Shown: in pieces, positions 44,569 through 54,022 of the stretch
Layout: each line of letters opens with the position of its first letter
Numbering within the stretch: the first letter of the stretch is position 1
DNA from: Thermus caldilimi
Lineage (GTDB): Bacteria; Deinococcota; Deinococci; Deinococcales; Thermaceae
Direction of reading: 5' to 3'
NCBI RefSeq assembly: GCF_004684245.1
Contig: NZ_CP038452.1
Coordinates: 1,722,796-1,786,795, forward strand
DNA length: 64,000 nt
Program-made: the position numbers and the translations under genes
The notes under the pieces: model-generated
Told to the model about the DNA's origin: nothing
Databases searched by the model: none
Seen by the model: the letters and a program-made list of their open reading frames with translations, nothing else

Positions 44569-45474
44569 GTGACGGCCAGGCAGCGGGCCATCCTTCACCT
44601 CCTGGTGGAGGTGTACATCAAGACCAAAGCCCCTGTGCCCTCGGCCAGGCTGGCCGAGGGCCTGGGGCTTTCCCCTGCCCTGGCCCGGTACGAGCTCATC
44701 GCCCTCGAGGAGATGGGCTACCTCTCCAAACCCCATGCCTCCGCCGGAAGGGTCCCCACCCGGCAGGCCTTCCGCCAGTACTCCCTTTCCCTCCTCCCCC
44801 CAAAACCCCTTCCCGAGGCCACCCAGGAGCGGCTCCAGCGGGCCCTGGAGGGGGCCAGGGAACCCGAGGCCTTTTTGGTGAAGATGGCGGTGGGGCTTTC
44901 CGGGTACCCTGCCCTCCTGCGCCTTAGGCCCCGGAGGTCCCCCAGGGTGCTTCAGGTCCACCTCTCCCCCCTCCCGGAAGGCACCCTGGCGGTCTTCGTC
45001 CTGGAAGGGGGAAGGGTGAAGGAGGCCCGCCTTCCCCTCACCCTCCCGACAGAGCGCCTAAGACAGGCGGAAGAAGCCCTCTCCGGACCCTTTGCCGCCC
45101 TTCCCCCGGCTCCCAGGGGCCTGGAGGAGCTTTTCGCCCATCTCTCCCGGGCCCTTTCCGCAGGCCTTTCCCTCGTCTACCGCGAGGGGCTTTCCGAGGC
45201 CTTAAAGGAACCGGAGGCCAAGGACACTGGCTTTCTGGAGCGCCTGGTGGCCCTTTATGAAGCCGGGGGGGACGAGGCGGTCCTGACCCCTCCCGGCCGG
45301 GTGGACGTGCGGGTGGGGGAGGTGGAGGGCCTTTCCCAGGTGCAGGCGGGCTTCGCCCGGGGGGAGTGGCTAGGGGAGCTGGTGCTCCTGGGGCCCATGC
45401 GCATGCGCTACCTCGAGGCCCTCTCCGTGGCCTCAAGCCTCAGCCAGGTCTATACTGGGCAGCATGCGGGTTGA
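44569..45474 (+). CDS. hrcA: Heat-inducible transcription repressor HrcA
   Basis: HrcA represses chaperone genes at CIRCE operators. The 301-aa product has an N-terminal winged helix (QRAILHLLVEVYIKTKAPVPSARLAEGLGLSPALARYELIALEEMGYLSKPHASAGRVPT) and a GAF-like dimerisation domain. GTG 44569 is leaderless, with TACAAT (44557-44562) overlapping the glnB stop. Unusually, no grpE, dnaK or groESL gene is next to it, and I saw no CIRCE repeat in this window. Confidence 0.9.
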   Translation: MTARQRAILHLLVEVYIKTKAPVPSARLAEGLGLSPALARYELIALEEMGYLSKPHASAGRVPTRQAFRQYSLSLLPPKPLPEATQERLQRALEGAREPEAFLVKMAVGLSGYPALLRLRPRRSPRVLQVHLSPLPEGTLAVFVLEGGRVKEARLPLTLPTERLRQAEEALSGPFAALPPAPRGLEELFAHLSRALSAGLSLVYREGLSEALKEPEAKDTGFLERLVALYEAGGDEAVLTPPGRVDVRVGEVEGLSQVQAGFARGEWLGELVLLGPMRMRYLEALSVASSLSQVYTGQHAG

Positions 45475-46135
45475 AGTGCGGCTCTTCGCCCTTTACCGGG
45501 AACAGGCGGGCACGGACCGCCTCTTCCTGGAGCTTCCCGAAGGAGCCCGGGTACTGCATGCTAAAGAAGCCCTGGAGAAGCGTTTTCCCGGCCTAAGGCT
45601 GGAGGGCGGCATGGCGGCGGTGAACCAGGCCCTGGCCCAGGGGGAAACCCCCCTAAAGGAGGGGGACGAGGTGGCCTTTCTGCCCCCGGTCTCGGGAGGG
45701 CAGGACTCCTACGGCCTCACCCATGAACCTTTGGACCTTAAGGCCCTGGTGGACTGGGCCACCGCCCCCGAGTACGGGGCAGTGGTGAGCTTCCTGGGCA
45801 CCACCCGGAGCCCCAACCGGGGGGAGGAGGTGGCCTTCTTGGAGTACGAGGCCTACCCCGGCATGGCGGAGAAGGTCATGGCGGAGATCATCGGGGAGAT
45901 GCGCTCCCGCTGGCCCCTGGGCCGGGTGGCCCTCTGGCACCGCCTGGGCCGGGTGGACCCCGGGGAGGCCTCCATCGCCATCGTGGTTTCCGCCCGGCAC
46001 CGCCCCGAGGCCTTCGCGGCCTGCCAGTACGCCATTGACCGGGTGAAGCAGATCCTCCCCGTCTGGAAGAAGGAACACCGGCCGGACGGCAGCTTCTGGG
46101 TGGAGGGGTTCACCCCGGAAGGGCACCGCCTCTGA
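45464..46135 (+). CDS. moaDE: MoaD-MoaE fusion, molybdopterin synthase
   Basis: Molybdopterin synthase normally pairs MoaD, which carries sulfur as a C-terminal thiocarboxylate, with MoaE. Here residues 1-79 are a MoaD ubiquitin-like fold ending FLPPVSGG, and residues from about 84 are MoaE (VSFLGTTRSPNRGEEVAFLEYEAYPGMAEK, then IVVSARHRPEAFAACQYAIDRVKQILPVWKKE). The Gly78-Gly79 pair is therefore internal and must be freed by cleavage to work. Leaderless: TATACT (45451-45456) is 7 nt upstream, inside hrcA. Confidence 0.93.
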   Translation: MRVEVRLFALYREQAGTDRLFLELPEGARVLHAKEALEKRFPGLRLEGGMAAVNQALAQGETPLKEGDEVAFLPPVSGGQDSYGLTHEPLDLKALVDWATAPEYGAVVSFLGTTRSPNRGEEVAFLEYEAYPGMAEKVMAEIIGEMRSRWPLGRVALWHRLGRVDPGEASIAIVVSARHRPEAFAACQYAIDRVKQILPVWKKEHRPDGSFWVEGFTPEGHRL

Positions 46136-46136
46136 C

Positions 46137-46361
46137 GTGGCCTCCTTCTCCCTCATCGCAGGTCTTCTTCTCCTGGTCCTTTGGGCCCTGCCCCTCCTTC
46201 TCGGCTTCCTCTCGGGCCGGGCCTACCGGCATGGGCGCACCAGGGTGGGCCTGGGTCTCCTCCTCTTCGGGGGCTTCCTGGGGCTCCTTGCCCGGCCCAG
46301 GCCCTTGGGGCTTCTTCTTCTCCTTCTGGGGCTCGGTCTGGGCTACGGGCGGCTACGCTGA
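46137..46361 (+). CDS. Small two-to-three-span membrane protein
   Basis: A 74-aa hydrophobic protein starting at GTG 46137, one base after the moaDE stop. It is nearly all leucine and glycine with membrane segments around residues 5-26, 38-50 and 56-70, and an RHGRTR loop between them. No family is recognised. Position and membrane-like composition support it being expressed, but it could be spurious. Confidence 0.5.
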   Translation: MASFSLIAGLLLLVLWALPLLLGFLSGRAYRHGRTRVGLGLLLFGGFLGLLARPRPLGLLLLLLGLGLGYGRLR

Positions 46362-46392
46362 AAAACCCTGGCGAAAGCCTTACAATAGGACG

Positions 46393-46932
46393 ATGACCGA
46401 GCGGTCCTTGCGCCCGCTAACGGAAGAGGAATACCTGGCCCTGGAAGGGGCTAGCCCCGTGCGCCACGAGCTGGTAGGGGGCATCCCTTATGCCATGGCC
46501 GGGGCCAGCCTGGACCACAACCTCCTGGTGACCAACCTGGTGGCCCTCCTCAAGCCCCTGGCCCGGGCCAAGGGGTGCCGGGTTTACAGCGAAACCGTGA
46601 AGCTTAGGCTCGCGGAGGACACCTTCTACTACCCGGATGTTATGGTGGTCTGTGGCCCCAAGGCCCACCCCCTCTACGAAACCGCCCCCTGCTTGGTGGT
46701 GGAGGTGCTCTCCCCGAGCACCGAGGCCCAGGACCGGCGGGAGAAGCTGGCCCGCTATCTGCGCCTCCCGAGCCTCGAGGGCTACCTCCTCCTGGAAAGC
46801 GAGGGACGGGGCGGCACCCTGTACCGCAGGACGGCAGAGGGCTTCCTGGCCGAACCCCTGGAGGAAAGCTTTGCCCTGCCCTGTGTGGGAGGAAGGCTTA
46901 GCCTCGCGGAAGTCTACGAGGGCGTGGCATGA
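46393..46932 (+). CDS. Uma2 family (DUF820) putative nuclease-fold protein
   Basis: The 179-aa product carries the DUF820/Uma2 pattern: LTEEEYLALE, the helix HNLLVTNLVALLKPLAR, YPDVMVVCGP, and APCLVVEVLSPSTEAQDRREKLARYL with the PD...(E)xK-like restriction-enzyme fold residues. Most Thermus and cyanobacterial members have no known role. Leaderless: TACAAT (46381-46386) is 6 nt before the ATG. The stop overlaps the rlmN ATG by 4 nt. Confidence 0.87.
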   Translation: MTERSLRPLTEEEYLALEGASPVRHELVGGIPYAMAGASLDHNLLVTNLVALLKPLARAKGCRVYSETVKLRLAEDTFYYPDVMVVCGPKAHPLYETAPCLVVEVLSPSTEAQDRREKLARYLRLPSLEGYLLLESEGRGGTLYRRTAEGFLAEPLEESFALPCVGGRLSLAEVYEGVA

Positions 46933-47978
46933 GGCCCATCCTGGAACTCCTACCCGAAGAGCTTCCCGGCGAGGGCTTCCGCAAGGCCCAGATCGCCCGC
47001 TGGCTCTACGCCCGGGGGGCCATGGACTTCTCCGAGATGACCGACCTGCCCAAGGGCCTCCGGGAAGCCTGGGGCCAGGAGTGGCGCATCTCCGAGTTCG
47101 CCCTGGTGGAGGCCTACCCCAGCCGGGATGGGAGCGTCAAGTACCTCTTCACCCTCCTGGACGGAAAGAAGACGGAAGCCGTCTACATGCCCTACCCTAA
47201 CCGCAAGACCGTCTGCCTTTCCAGCATGGTGGGCTGCCCCGCGGGGTGCACCTTCTGCGCCACCGGGGCCTTGGGCTTTGGCCGCAACCTCACCGCGGCG
47301 GAGATCCTTTCCCAGCTCCTGGCCATCGCCCACCACCAGGGCATCTCCCCCAGGGACATCCGGAACGTGGTGCTCATGGGCATGGGGGAGCCCCTCCTAA
47401 ACCTGGGCAACGTGCTGCGGGCCATCCGCATCATGCTCCACAAGAAGGGCCTGGCCATGAGCCCAAGGCGCATCACCCTCTCCACCGTGGGCATCCCCAA
47501 GGGGATCTACCGGTTGGCGGAGGAGGATCTGGGGGTGCGCCTGGCCCTTTCCCTCCACGCCCCCGAGGACGAGACCCGCAAAAAGATCATCCCCACCGCC
47601 CACCGCTACTCCGTGGCGGAGGTCCTCGAGGCGGTACGCCACTACTACGCCAAGACCAAAAGGCGGGTCACCTTTGAGTACACCCTCCTCAAGGGTTTAA
47701 ACGACCACCCCTGGCAGGCCAGGCTTCTCGCCAAGCTCCTTAAGGGCCTAAGCGCCCACGTGAACCTGATTCCCTTTAACCCCTGGGAAGGCGCTCCCGT
47801 GGAAGGCACCCCCAAGGCGGGCATCCTGGCCTTCGCGGAGGAACTGAGGCGCCTGGGGGTGCCCACCTCCATCCGCTGGAGCCGAGGGCAGGACGTGGGG
47901 GCGGCCTGCGGCCAGCTAGCCTTAAAGGCTCCCAAGGCCCTCACCTTCACAGCGACTCTAGAAGGCGCCGGGCGATGA
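46929..47978 (+). CDS. rlmN: Dual-specificity RNA methyltransferase RlmN
   Basis: RlmN is a radical-SAM enzyme that makes m2A2503 in 23S rRNA and m2A37 in tRNA. The 349-aa product has the N-terminal RNA-binding region, the cluster motif [19 protein letters not shown] (Cx3Cx2C), [13 protein letters not shown], and the C-terminal methyl-accepting Cys region [14 protein letters not shown]. Its 3' end overlaps the convergent dehydrogenase gene by 32 bp. Confidence 0.95.
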   Translation: MRPILELLPEELPGEGFRKAQIARWLYARGAMDFSEMTDLPKGLREAWGQEWRISEFALVEAYPSRDGSVKYLFTLLDGKKTEAVYMPYPNRKTVCLSSMVGCPAGCTFCATGALGFGRNLTAAEILSQLLAIAHHQGISPRDIRNVVLMGMGEPLLNLGNVLRAIRIMLHKKGLAMSPRRITLSTVGIPKGIYRLAEEDLGVRLALSLHAPEDETRKKIIPTAHRYSVAEVLEAVRHYYAKTKRRVTFEYTLLKGLNDHPWQARLLAKLLKGLSAHVNLIPFNPWEGAPVEGTPKAGILAFAEELRRLGVPTSIRWSRGQDVGAACGQLALKAPKALTFTATLEGAGR

Positions 47979-49110
47979 CCAGCTTCAGGATCTCGCTGGT
48001 ACCCTCCCCGATGCGGGTCAGGCGGGCATCGCGCCAGTAGCGCTCCACCGGATAATCCTTGATGTACCCGTACCCTCCCAGGACCTGGATGGCCTCGTCG
48101 CAGGCCTTCACCGCCACCTCGCTGGCGAAGAGCTTGGCCTGGGCGGCCTCGAGGGTATAGGGCCTTCCCGCATCCCGAAGCTCCGCCGCCTTGAGGTAAA
48201 GAAGCCTCGCCGCCTCCAGCTCCGTGGCCGCCTCCGCCAGCTTGAAGGAAACCCCCTGGTATTCGGCGATGGGCCTGCCGAAGGCCTCCCTTTGCTTGGC
48301 GTAGCGCAGGGCGTAGTCCAAGGCCGCCCGACCCAGGCCCACCGCCATGGCGGCGATGCCGATCCGGCCCCCGTCCAGCACCCTTAAGACGTCGTAAAAC
48401 CCCTTGCCCCGCTCCCCCAAAAGGCCTTCCTCGGGCACGAAGAGGTCCTCGAGGAGGAGCTGGGCGGTGTCGGAGGCGTTTAGGCCCAGCTTCTCCTCCT
48501 TGCGGCCCACCCTAAGGCCCCGCTCGGGGCGGAAAAAGGCGAAGGCGGAGAGGCCCAGGTGCTTCCTCTCCGGGCTTGGGGCGGGGTCGGTGCGGGCCAC
48601 GATCACGTACACCCCGGCCACGCTCCCCTGGGTGATGAACTGCTTGGTGCCATTGAGCACATATCCCCCTGGCACCGGCTCGGCCCGGGTCTTGAGGGCA
48701 GCGGCATCCGAACCCGAGCCCGGCTCGGTAAGCCCCCAGGCCCCCAAAAGCTCCCCCGAGGCCAGCTTGGGCAGGAAGGTCTCCTTCTGCCTTTCGTTCC
48801 CCGCCAGGAGGATGTGCCCTGTGGCCAAGGAGTTGTGGCTGGCCACGGTGAGGGCCAGGGCCCCGTCGTAATAGGCGATCTCCTCCACCATGCGGGCGAA
48901 AAGCCGGCTTGCCAGCCCCGCCCCCCCGTAGGCCTCGGGCACCGTGGCCCCGAAGACGCCAAACTGGGCGAGCTTCCGCACCAGCTCAAAGGGAAAGGCC
49001 CCCGTGCGGTCCCGCTCCGCCGCCCCCGGGGCCACCTCCACCTTGAGGAACTCGCGGAAGGGCCCCAAGACCGCCCGCTCCTCCTGGCTTTCCTCAAACC
49101 AAAGCCCCAT
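47947..49110 (-). CDS. Acyl-CoA dehydrogenase
   Basis: This FAD enzyme oxidises acyl-CoA to enoyl-CoA. The 387-aa product has [19 protein letters not shown] and [12 protein letters not shown] for FAD and substrate, and the C-terminal [34 protein letters not shown] with the catalytic Glu context, as in short-chain enzymes. ATG 49110 is chosen: TATACT (complement of 49120-49125) lies 9 nt upstream, so the leader is only about 3 nt. The in-frame extension to 49275 lies upstream of that promoter. Confidence 0.92.
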   Translation of the reverse strand: MGLWFEESQEERAVLGPFREFLKVEVAPGAAERDRTGAFPFELVRKLAQFGVFGATVPEAYGGAGLASRLFARMVEEIAYYDGALALTVASHNSLATGHILLAGNERQKETFLPKLASGELLGAWGLTEPGSGSDAAALKTRAEPVPGGYVLNGTKQFITQGSVAGVYVIVARTDPAPSPERKHLGLSAFAFFRPERGLRVGRKEEKLGLNASDTAQLLLEDLFVPEEGLLGERGKGFYDVLRVLDGGRIGIAAMAVGLGRAALDYALRYAKQREAFGRPIAEYQGVSFKLAEAATELEAARLLYLKAAELRDAGRPYTLEAAQAKLFASEVAVKACDEAIQVLGGYGYIKDYPVERYWRDARLTRIGEGTSEILKLVIARRLLESL

Positions 49111-49204
49111 GGTGGGCATAGTATAACACTTTCTTGCGGCATAGCAAAAATACGTTACCCCACAGACCCCCGGAACCCCGGACCATGGGGTAGTTTCAAG
49201 GGGG

Positions 49205-49927
49205 ATGCTCCTCCTGGCTGGCCCCACGGATACCGGCAAAACCACCCTGGCCTTAAAGCTTTTAGAAAAGGCCAAGGAAGCCTACCTCCTGGACCTGGAC
49301 CCGGGACAAGGCTCCCTACCCGGGGCCTTCACCCTCTTCCACCACCGGGAAGGAACCCTCACTCTCCTACGCCGCCACCTTCTGGGGGCCCTGTCCCCCA
49401 GAGGGATGGAGGCGCAGGCGGTGGTGGGGGCCCTGCGCCTGGCGCGCCTCATCCCCGAAGGAAGCCCCGCCGTGGCCGACACGGATGGCTACCTGGACCC
49501 CGGGTTTCGGCTCTTACAGATTGAGGCCCTGGTGCCCACCGAGGTGCTGGTCCTGGGGTGGGAGGAACTTTACCAGGCCCTTTCCTGGCGCAAGGACCTA
49601 AGGGCGCGCCTGGCCCCGCCCCTTCAGGGGGTTCGCAGGAAAACCCCGGCCGAGAGGCGGAAAAACCGCCTGGAAAGGCTTTTTGCCCACTTCCAGGAAG
49701 CCAGGCCCCGCTCCCTTCCCCTTGGTCGCGTGCCCGCGTTCCCTATGGAACCCCCCGAGCCCCACCGGCTTTATGGGCTCCTGGACGAGGAGGGGTTCCT
49801 CCTGGGCTATGGGCGGCTTCTCGCCTGGGAAGGGGGGGAGGGCCTTTTCCTCACCCCCGCCTTGGAGGAGGTGGCCAAGGCGGTGCCCACCCGGCTTCTT
49901 CTCCCTATCCCCGCACTACCAGGTTGA
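49205..49927 (+). CDS. Clp1/Grc3-like P-loop kinase
   Basis: The 240-aa product opens [44 protein letters not shown]. This matches the CLP1_P pattern of polynucleotide 5'-kinases (P-loop GPxDxGKxT, Walker B-like DLDPGQ, then PG). Eukaryotic and archaeal members phosphorylate 5'-OH RNA ends during RNA maturation. A later [19 protein letters not shown] basic stretch could bind nucleic acid. Substrate and role in Thermus are unknown. The -10-like TAGTTT (49191-49196) is 8 nt upstream. The end overlaps leuS by 23 bp convergently. Confidence 0.75.
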   Translation: MLLLAGPTDTGKTTLALKLLEKAKEAYLLDLDPGQGSLPGAFTLFHHREGTLTLLRRHLLGALSPRGMEAQAVVGALRLARLIPEGSPAVADTDGYLDPGFRLLQIEALVPTEVLVLGWEELYQALSWRKDLRARLAPPLQGVRRKTPAERRKNRLERLFAHFQEARPRSLPLGRVPAFPMEPPEPHRLYGLLDEEGFLLGYGRLLAWEGGEGLFLTPALEEVAKAVPTRLLLPIPALPG

Positions 49928-52541
49928 GGATCTTGCCGGGGACGTAGATCTCCTTCACGATCTCCTTACCCTCCAAGTGGGCCTGGACGTTTCGCACCTT
50001 CCGGGCCTCCGCCAGGGCCACCTCCAGGGGGGCGTCCTTGGGGATCTGGATGGTGCCCCGCACCCTGCCGTTCACCTGCACCGCCACCTCCACCACCTCC
50101 TTTTCCAGGGCCTTCTCGTCCAGCTCGGGCCAACCCGCCTCAAAGAGGCTATCCGGCCAGAACCAGTGCCAAAGCTCCTCGGCGATGTGGGGGGCAAAGG
50201 GGAAGAGCATCTGCAGGTAATAGCGGAGGGCGGTGCGGTACACCGGGGTCACGGGGCGCTCCTTGCGGTAGTCGTAGAGGGCGTTCAAAAGCTCCATGAG
50301 GGCGGCGATGGCGGTGTTGAAGCGCAGGGCCTCGAGGTCCTCCGTGACCTTCTTCAAGGTGGCGTGGAGCTTCCGGTAAAGCTCCCGGTCCGGATCCTCC
50401 AGGGCCTCCGCCGGGAACTTCCCGCTGGTGGCCAGCAGGGCCTCCTTGTCCTCGGCCACCCGGCGCCAGATGCGGTTCAGGAAGCGCCAGGCCCCCTGCA
50501 CCCCCTCCTCCGTCCAGACCATCTCGTTCTCCGGGGGCGCGGCGAAGAGGATGGTGATGCGGGCGATGTCCGCCCCCTCCTCCTTCACGAAGGGACCCAC
50601 CATCACCCCGTTACCCTTGGACTTGCTCATCACCGCGGGCTTCCAGAAGTGCAGGGTGCCGTCCTCGTGGGGCCTGAGCTCCGCCCCCATCTTCCGCACT
50701 TCCTCCAGGGAAAGCTCCCTCTCGGGGATCTCCAGCCGGATGCGGGTGGGCTCGGGCAGGCGCACCCTCTCCCCTTCCACCTCTACGGGGCCGAAGTCGG
50801 TCCAGGCCAGGACCATGCCCTGGGTGAAAAGGCCCGTAAAAGGCTCCTCCACCTTCACCATCCCCAGGTCGTGGAGGAACTTGGTGAAGAAGCGGCTGTA
50901 GAGGAGGTGAAGCACCGCGTGCTCCACCCCGCCGATGTACTGGTCCACCGGCATCCAGAAGTTGGCCTTCTCAGGGTCAAAGGGGAGCTTCTCGTTTTTG
51001 GGATCGGCGTAGCGCAGGTAGTACCAGCTGGAGTCAAAGAAGGTGTCCATGGTGTCGGTGTCCCGCCGGGCGGGGCCGCCGCACCTGGGGCAGGTGGTCT
51101 CGTAGAACTCGGGGTGGGCCTCCAGGGGGCTTTTCCCCTTGGGGCGGATGTCCTCCACATCCTTGAGGTCGGGGAGGAGGACGGGAAGCTCCTCCTCGGG
51201 CACGGGCACCACCCCGCAGGCCTCGCAGTGGACCATGGGGATGGGGGTGCCCCAGTAGCGCTGGCGGCTGATCAGCCAGTCCCGGAGGCGGTAGGTGACC
51301 CTGGCCCTCCCCAGGCCCTTCTCCTCCAGCCAGGCCACCACCTTCCGCTTGCCCTCCTCGCTTTCCGTGCCGTCAAAGGGCCCGGAGTTCACCATGACCC
51401 CAGGCTCCTCGTAGGCGGCCTCGAGGGGCTCCGGCAGGGGCTTTCCCGGGCGCTCGATCACCTTGCGGATAGGCAGGCCGAACTTCTTGGCGAACTCAAA
51501 GTCCCTCCCGTCGTGCCCGGGCACGGCCATGATGGCCCCGGTGCCGTAGCCATAGAGCACGTAGTCCGCGGTCCAGATGGGGATCCTCTCCCCGGTGGCG
51601 GGGTTTTGGGCGTAGGCCCCCAGGAAGACCCCGGTCTTCTCCCGGCCCTCCGCCTGGCGCTCGATCTCCGTCTTGCGCCGGGCGGCCTCCACGTAGGCCT
51701 CCACCTCGGCCCGCCTTTCCGGGGAAGCCAGCTTGAGGGTCAAGGGGTGCTCCGGGGCCAGGACCAGGAAGGTGGCCCCGAAAAGGGTGTCGGGCCGGGT
51801 GGTGAAGACGGTGATGGCCTCTCCCAGGCCCTCCACGGGGAAGTGGATCTCCGCCCCCTCGGAGCGGCCGATCCAGGCCCTTTGCATGGCCTTCACCTTT
51901 TCCGGCCACCGGAGGCCCTCGAGGTCCTCAAGGAGCCTATCCGCGTAGGCGGTGATGCGCAGGTACCACTGCACGAGTTCCCGCTTCTCCACCGGGGTGT
52001 CCTCGTGCCGCCAACAGCGGCCCTCCACCACCTGCTCGTTGGCCAAAACGGTCTGGCACTTGGGGCACCAGTTCACCAGCCCCCCCGCCCGGTAGGCTAG
52101 GCCCTTTTCCCACATTTTTATGAAAATCCACTGGTTCCAGCGGTAGTAGTCGGGCTCGCAGGTGGTCACCTCCCGGTCCCAGTCGTAGAGGATGCCCATG
52201 AGCTCGAGGCTTTCCTTGGCCTGGCGGATGTTCTCGTAGGTCCAGTCCTTGGGGTGGACGCCGAACTTGAGGGCGGCGTTCTCCGCGGGCAGGCCGAAGG
52301 CGTCCCAGCCCATGGGGTGGAGGACCTCATAGCCCTGCACCCGACGGAAGCGGGCCAGGACGTCCCCCATGGTGTAGTTCTTCAGGTGGCCCATGTGCAG
52401 GTCCCCGGAGGGATAGGGAAACATGACCAGCACGTACTGCTTGCCCCGCTTCCCGGGCGCCTCCTTGGCCTTCATGAAGCCCTTTTCCTTCCAAAAGCGT
52501 TGCCACTTGGGCTCTATGGCGTGCGGGTTGTACTTCTCCAT
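49905..52541 (-). CDS. leuS: Leucyl-tRNA synthetase
   Basis: The 878-aa product (the length of T. thermophilus LeuRS) has the class I HMGH motif in [11 protein letters not shown] (residues 49-52), the CP1 editing domain with [12 protein letters not shown], an inserted zinc-site region CEACG...CPRCGG, and the KMSKS variant [13 protein letters not shown] 52541 follows GGGAGGAGCGC; in-frame residues further upstream run through the leader and are rejected. Expression is predicted to be set by leucine-responsive attenuation in the 5' leader. Confidence 0.97.
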   Translation of the reverse strand: MEKYNPHAIEPKWQRFWKEKGFMKAKEAPGKRGKQYVLVMFPYPSGDLHMGHLKNYTMGDVLARFRRVQGYEVLHPMGWDAFGLPAENAALKFGVHPKDWTYENIRQAKESLELMGILYDWDREVTTCEPDYYRWNQWIFIKMWEKGLAYRAGGLVNWCPKCQTVLANEQVVEGRCWRHEDTPVEKRELVQWYLRITAYADRLLEDLEGLRWPEKVKAMQRAWIGRSEGAEIHFPVEGLGEAITVFTTRPDTLFGATFLVLAPEHPLTLKLASPERRAEVEAYVEAARRKTEIERQAEGREKTGVFLGAYAQNPATGERIPIWTADYVLYGYGTGAIMAVPGHDGRDFEFAKKFGLPIRKVIERPGKPLPEPLEAAYEEPGVMVNSGPFDGTESEEGKRKVVAWLEEKGLGRARVTYRLRDWLISRQRYWGTPIPMVHCEACGVVPVPEEELPVLLPDLKDVEDIRPKGKSPLEAHPEFYETTCPRCGGPARRDTDTMDTFFDSSWYYLRYADPKNEKLPFDPEKANFWMPVDQYIGGVEHAVLHLLYSRFFTKFLHDLGMVKVEEPFTGLFTQGMVLAWTDFGPVEVEGERVRLPEPTRIRLEIPERELSLEEVRKMGAELRPHEDGTLHFWKPAVMSKSKGNGVMVGPFVKEEGADIARITILFAAPPENEMVWTEEGVQGAWRFLNRIWRRVAEDKEALLATSGKFPAEALEDPDRELYRKLHATLKKVTEDLEALRFNTAIAALMELLNALYDYRKERPVTPVYRTALRYYLQMLFPFAPHIAEELWHWFWPDSLFEAGWPELDEKALEKEVVEVAVQVNGRVRGTIQIPKDAPLEVALAEARKVRNVQAHLEGKEIVKEIYVPGKILNLVVRG

Positions 52542-52554
52542 GCGCTCCTCCCTC

Positions 52555-52582
52555 AAAAAAACCCTTCCCCCAAGGGGAAGGG
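52555..52582 (-). terminator. Attenuator terminator upstream of leuS
   Basis: On the minus strand CCCTTCCCC and GGGGAAGGG form a perfect 9-bp stem with a TTG loop, followed at once by seven T. It ends 13 nt before the leuS ATG, so it can only act on leuS itself. The ribosome binding site follows directly. Confidence 0.93.
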
Positions 52583-52603
52583 ACAGCCAGGCCCCTTCCC
52601 GCC

Positions 52604-52630
52604 TTAGGGGATTAGCCTGGCCAAGCTCAT
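52604..52630 (-). CDS. leuS leader peptide MSLARLIP
   Basis: A nine-codon frame (eight residues plus TAA) starts exactly where the mRNA is predicted to begin. Its leucine codons are TTG and CTA, both uncommon in this genome where CTC and CTG dominate. Such codons would make a ribosome sensitive to scarce charged tRNA-Leu. The CTA codon lies at the edge of the first hairpin arm. No SD is needed for a leaderless start. Confidence 0.75.
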   Translation of the reverse strand: MSLARLIP

Positions 52631-52672
52631 GGGAACATGATACTGCAATCCGGCAAAAAAACGTGGGGCGCC

Positions 52673-53455
52673 CTAGTCCTCCACCGCCCTCGCCACCACC
52701 GCCCCCAGGAGGAAGACCCAAAGCACCAGATACAGGCCGAGTAGCGCCAGGACAAACCCCGCCAGGGGTCCGTAGAGGAGTTCGTACTGGGAGCGGGGAA
52801 GGAGCTTGGGAAGCCCAAGCCGCACCCCCTCGAAGAGAAGGGCCGCCACCCCTGCCCCCACGCTCAAGGGCACCAGGTGGCGAAACCCTTTAAGGCCGCG
52901 AAAAAAGGCGTAGGTGAGGAGAAAGAGCAAAAAGGCCAGGAAGAGGGGTAAAAAAGCCTCCAAAGGCGAAAAGGCCCCCCGCCACTCCGGAGGGAGGAAG
53001 CGGAGGAGAAACCCCAGGGCCAGGCCCAAAAGGGCCAGGAGGATGAGGGCCAGGCCCAGGACCACCGGCATGAGGAGGCCCAAAAGGCGGTGGCGAAAAC
53101 CCGGGGGGCGGCCAAAGATGAACCCCAGGGCGTAGCTCAGGGCGGCGAAGAAGTTGCTCCCCGACCAAAGGAGGAAGAGGGCGCTCACCAGGGTGAGGGG
53201 AAAAGCTCCGCGGGTGAGGAAGCGCAAGAGGTCCTGGGCCAGCTCCGGCCGGGCCGGGAAAAGACCCTCGGTCAAGGCCTGCACCCCGGCCAAAAAGCCC
53301 TCCCTTAGGGCCTCGCTCCCCGAGAGGAAAAGGCCAAAGACCCCCACCAGGAGAAAGAGAAGGGGCATGAGGGAAAGCAGGGCGTAGTAGGCCAGGGCGG
53401 CGGCGAAGAAGGGGACGTGGGCCTCCTGGTACAGGTTGAGAAGCCGTCTAAACAA
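52673..53455 (-). CDS. YihY/BrkB-family membrane protein
   Basis: From TTG 53455 the product is 260 aa with six membrane segments. It has the family opening [28 protein letters not shown] and the later [19 protein letters not shown] and [26 protein letters not shown]. The family was once misnamed ribonuclease BN; its function is unknown. TTG is chosen because an SD (AAAGGAGG) precedes it and it overlaps the TPR stop by 8 nt; the in-frame extension to 53962 is antiparallel to the TPR reading. Confidence 0.83.
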   Translation of the reverse strand: MFRRLLNLYQEAHVPFFAAALAYYALLSLMPLLFLLVGVFGLFLSGSEALREGFLAGVQALTEGLFPARPELAQDLLRFLTRGAFPLTLVSALFLLWSGSNFFAALSYALGFIFGRPPGFRHRLLGLLMPVVLGLALILLALLGLALGFLLRFLPPEWRGAFSPLEAFLPLFLAFLLFLLTYAFFRGLKGFRHLVPLSVGAGVAALLFEGVRLGLPKLLPRSQYELLYGPLAGFVLALLGLYLVLWVFLLGAVVARAVED

Positions 53456-54014
53456 GGGCCGCCGCCTCCTTTGCCCCCTGCTCGTCCCCCGCCTCCCGGA
53501 AGCGGCGGACCGCTTCCCGCCGGTGTCCCTCGGCCTCCTCCCGGCTCCCAAAGCGGAGGTGCCAAAGGAGGAGGCCCCGGTGGGCCACCGCCTGGGCCAG
53601 GGGATGGGCGGCCCCCTCCGCCCAGGCCAGGGCTTCCCCCAGGAAGGCGCGGCTCTCCTCCCGCCTCCCCAGGAGGAGGTGGGCGAGGCCCTGCTCGTAG
53701 CGGTTGGCTGCCCAGGCCAGGGACTCCTCGGGCAGCAGGCGGGCCTCTTCCCGGAAGACCTCCAGGGCCTCCTCGAGCCTCCCCGCCATCCTGAGGACCA
53801 TCCCCACCTGGTGGAGGGCCCGGTGGCCCCCCGTCTCCCGGAAAAGGGCCCGGTAGAGGGCCTTGGCTTCCCCGTAGCGCCCCTGGAAGGCCAGGGCATA
53901 GCCCAGGGCGAAGCGGGCCTCCGGGGAAGCATCTCCCCGGAGGAGTCGTTCGGCCTCCCCATAACGGCCCGCCTCCATCAGGTCCCAGGCCGCCCGCAGG
54001 CGCTCGCCTTCCAC
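53448..54014 (-). CDS. TPR-like repeat protein
   Basis: The product is about 188 aa from GTG 54014, built of helical pairs with TPR spacing, for example RLRAAWDLMEAGRYGEAERLL, ARFALGYALAFQGRYGEAKALYRAL, VGMVLRMAGRLEEALEVFREE and RYEQGLAHLLLGRREESRAFLGEAL. TPRs bind partner peptides. It lies 8 nt after proA and is coupled to the BrkB gene, so it may assist that membrane protein. An upstream in-frame ATG at 54059 lies inside proA. Confidence 0.75.
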   Translation of the reverse strand: MEGERLRAAWDLMEAGRYGEAERLLRGDASPEARFALGYALAFQGRYGEAKALYRALFRETGGHRALHQVGMVLRMAGRLEEALEVFREEARLLPEESLAWAANRYEQGLAHLLLGRREESRAFLGEALAWAEGAAHPLAQAVAHRGLLLWHLRFGSREEAEGHRREAVRRFREAGDEQGAKEAAALV

Positions 54015-54022
54015 CTTCCCCC

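Larger units (their letters stand above)
52555..52642 (-). promoter_or_regulatory. Leucine attenuator of leuS (leader-peptide type)
   Basis: A -10 TATCAT (complement of 52637-52642), 6 nt, then ATG 52630 begins a leaderless leader peptide. Segment 1 CCAGGC (complement of 52615-52620, inside the peptide codons) pairs with segment 2 GCCTGG (52587-52592). The adjoining GGGAAGGG (52593-52600) can instead pair with CCCTTCCC (52575-52582), which is the 5' arm of the terminator. So 1:2 allows termination, while ribosome stalling on Leu codons in segment 1 frees segment 2 to form the antiterminator. Confidence 0.85.

Noticed and set aside
52542-52721. 60-residue N-terminal extension of LeuRS
   Set aside because: It reads through the terminator, leader peptide and promoter. 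The RBS and the 878-aa length support ATG 52541.
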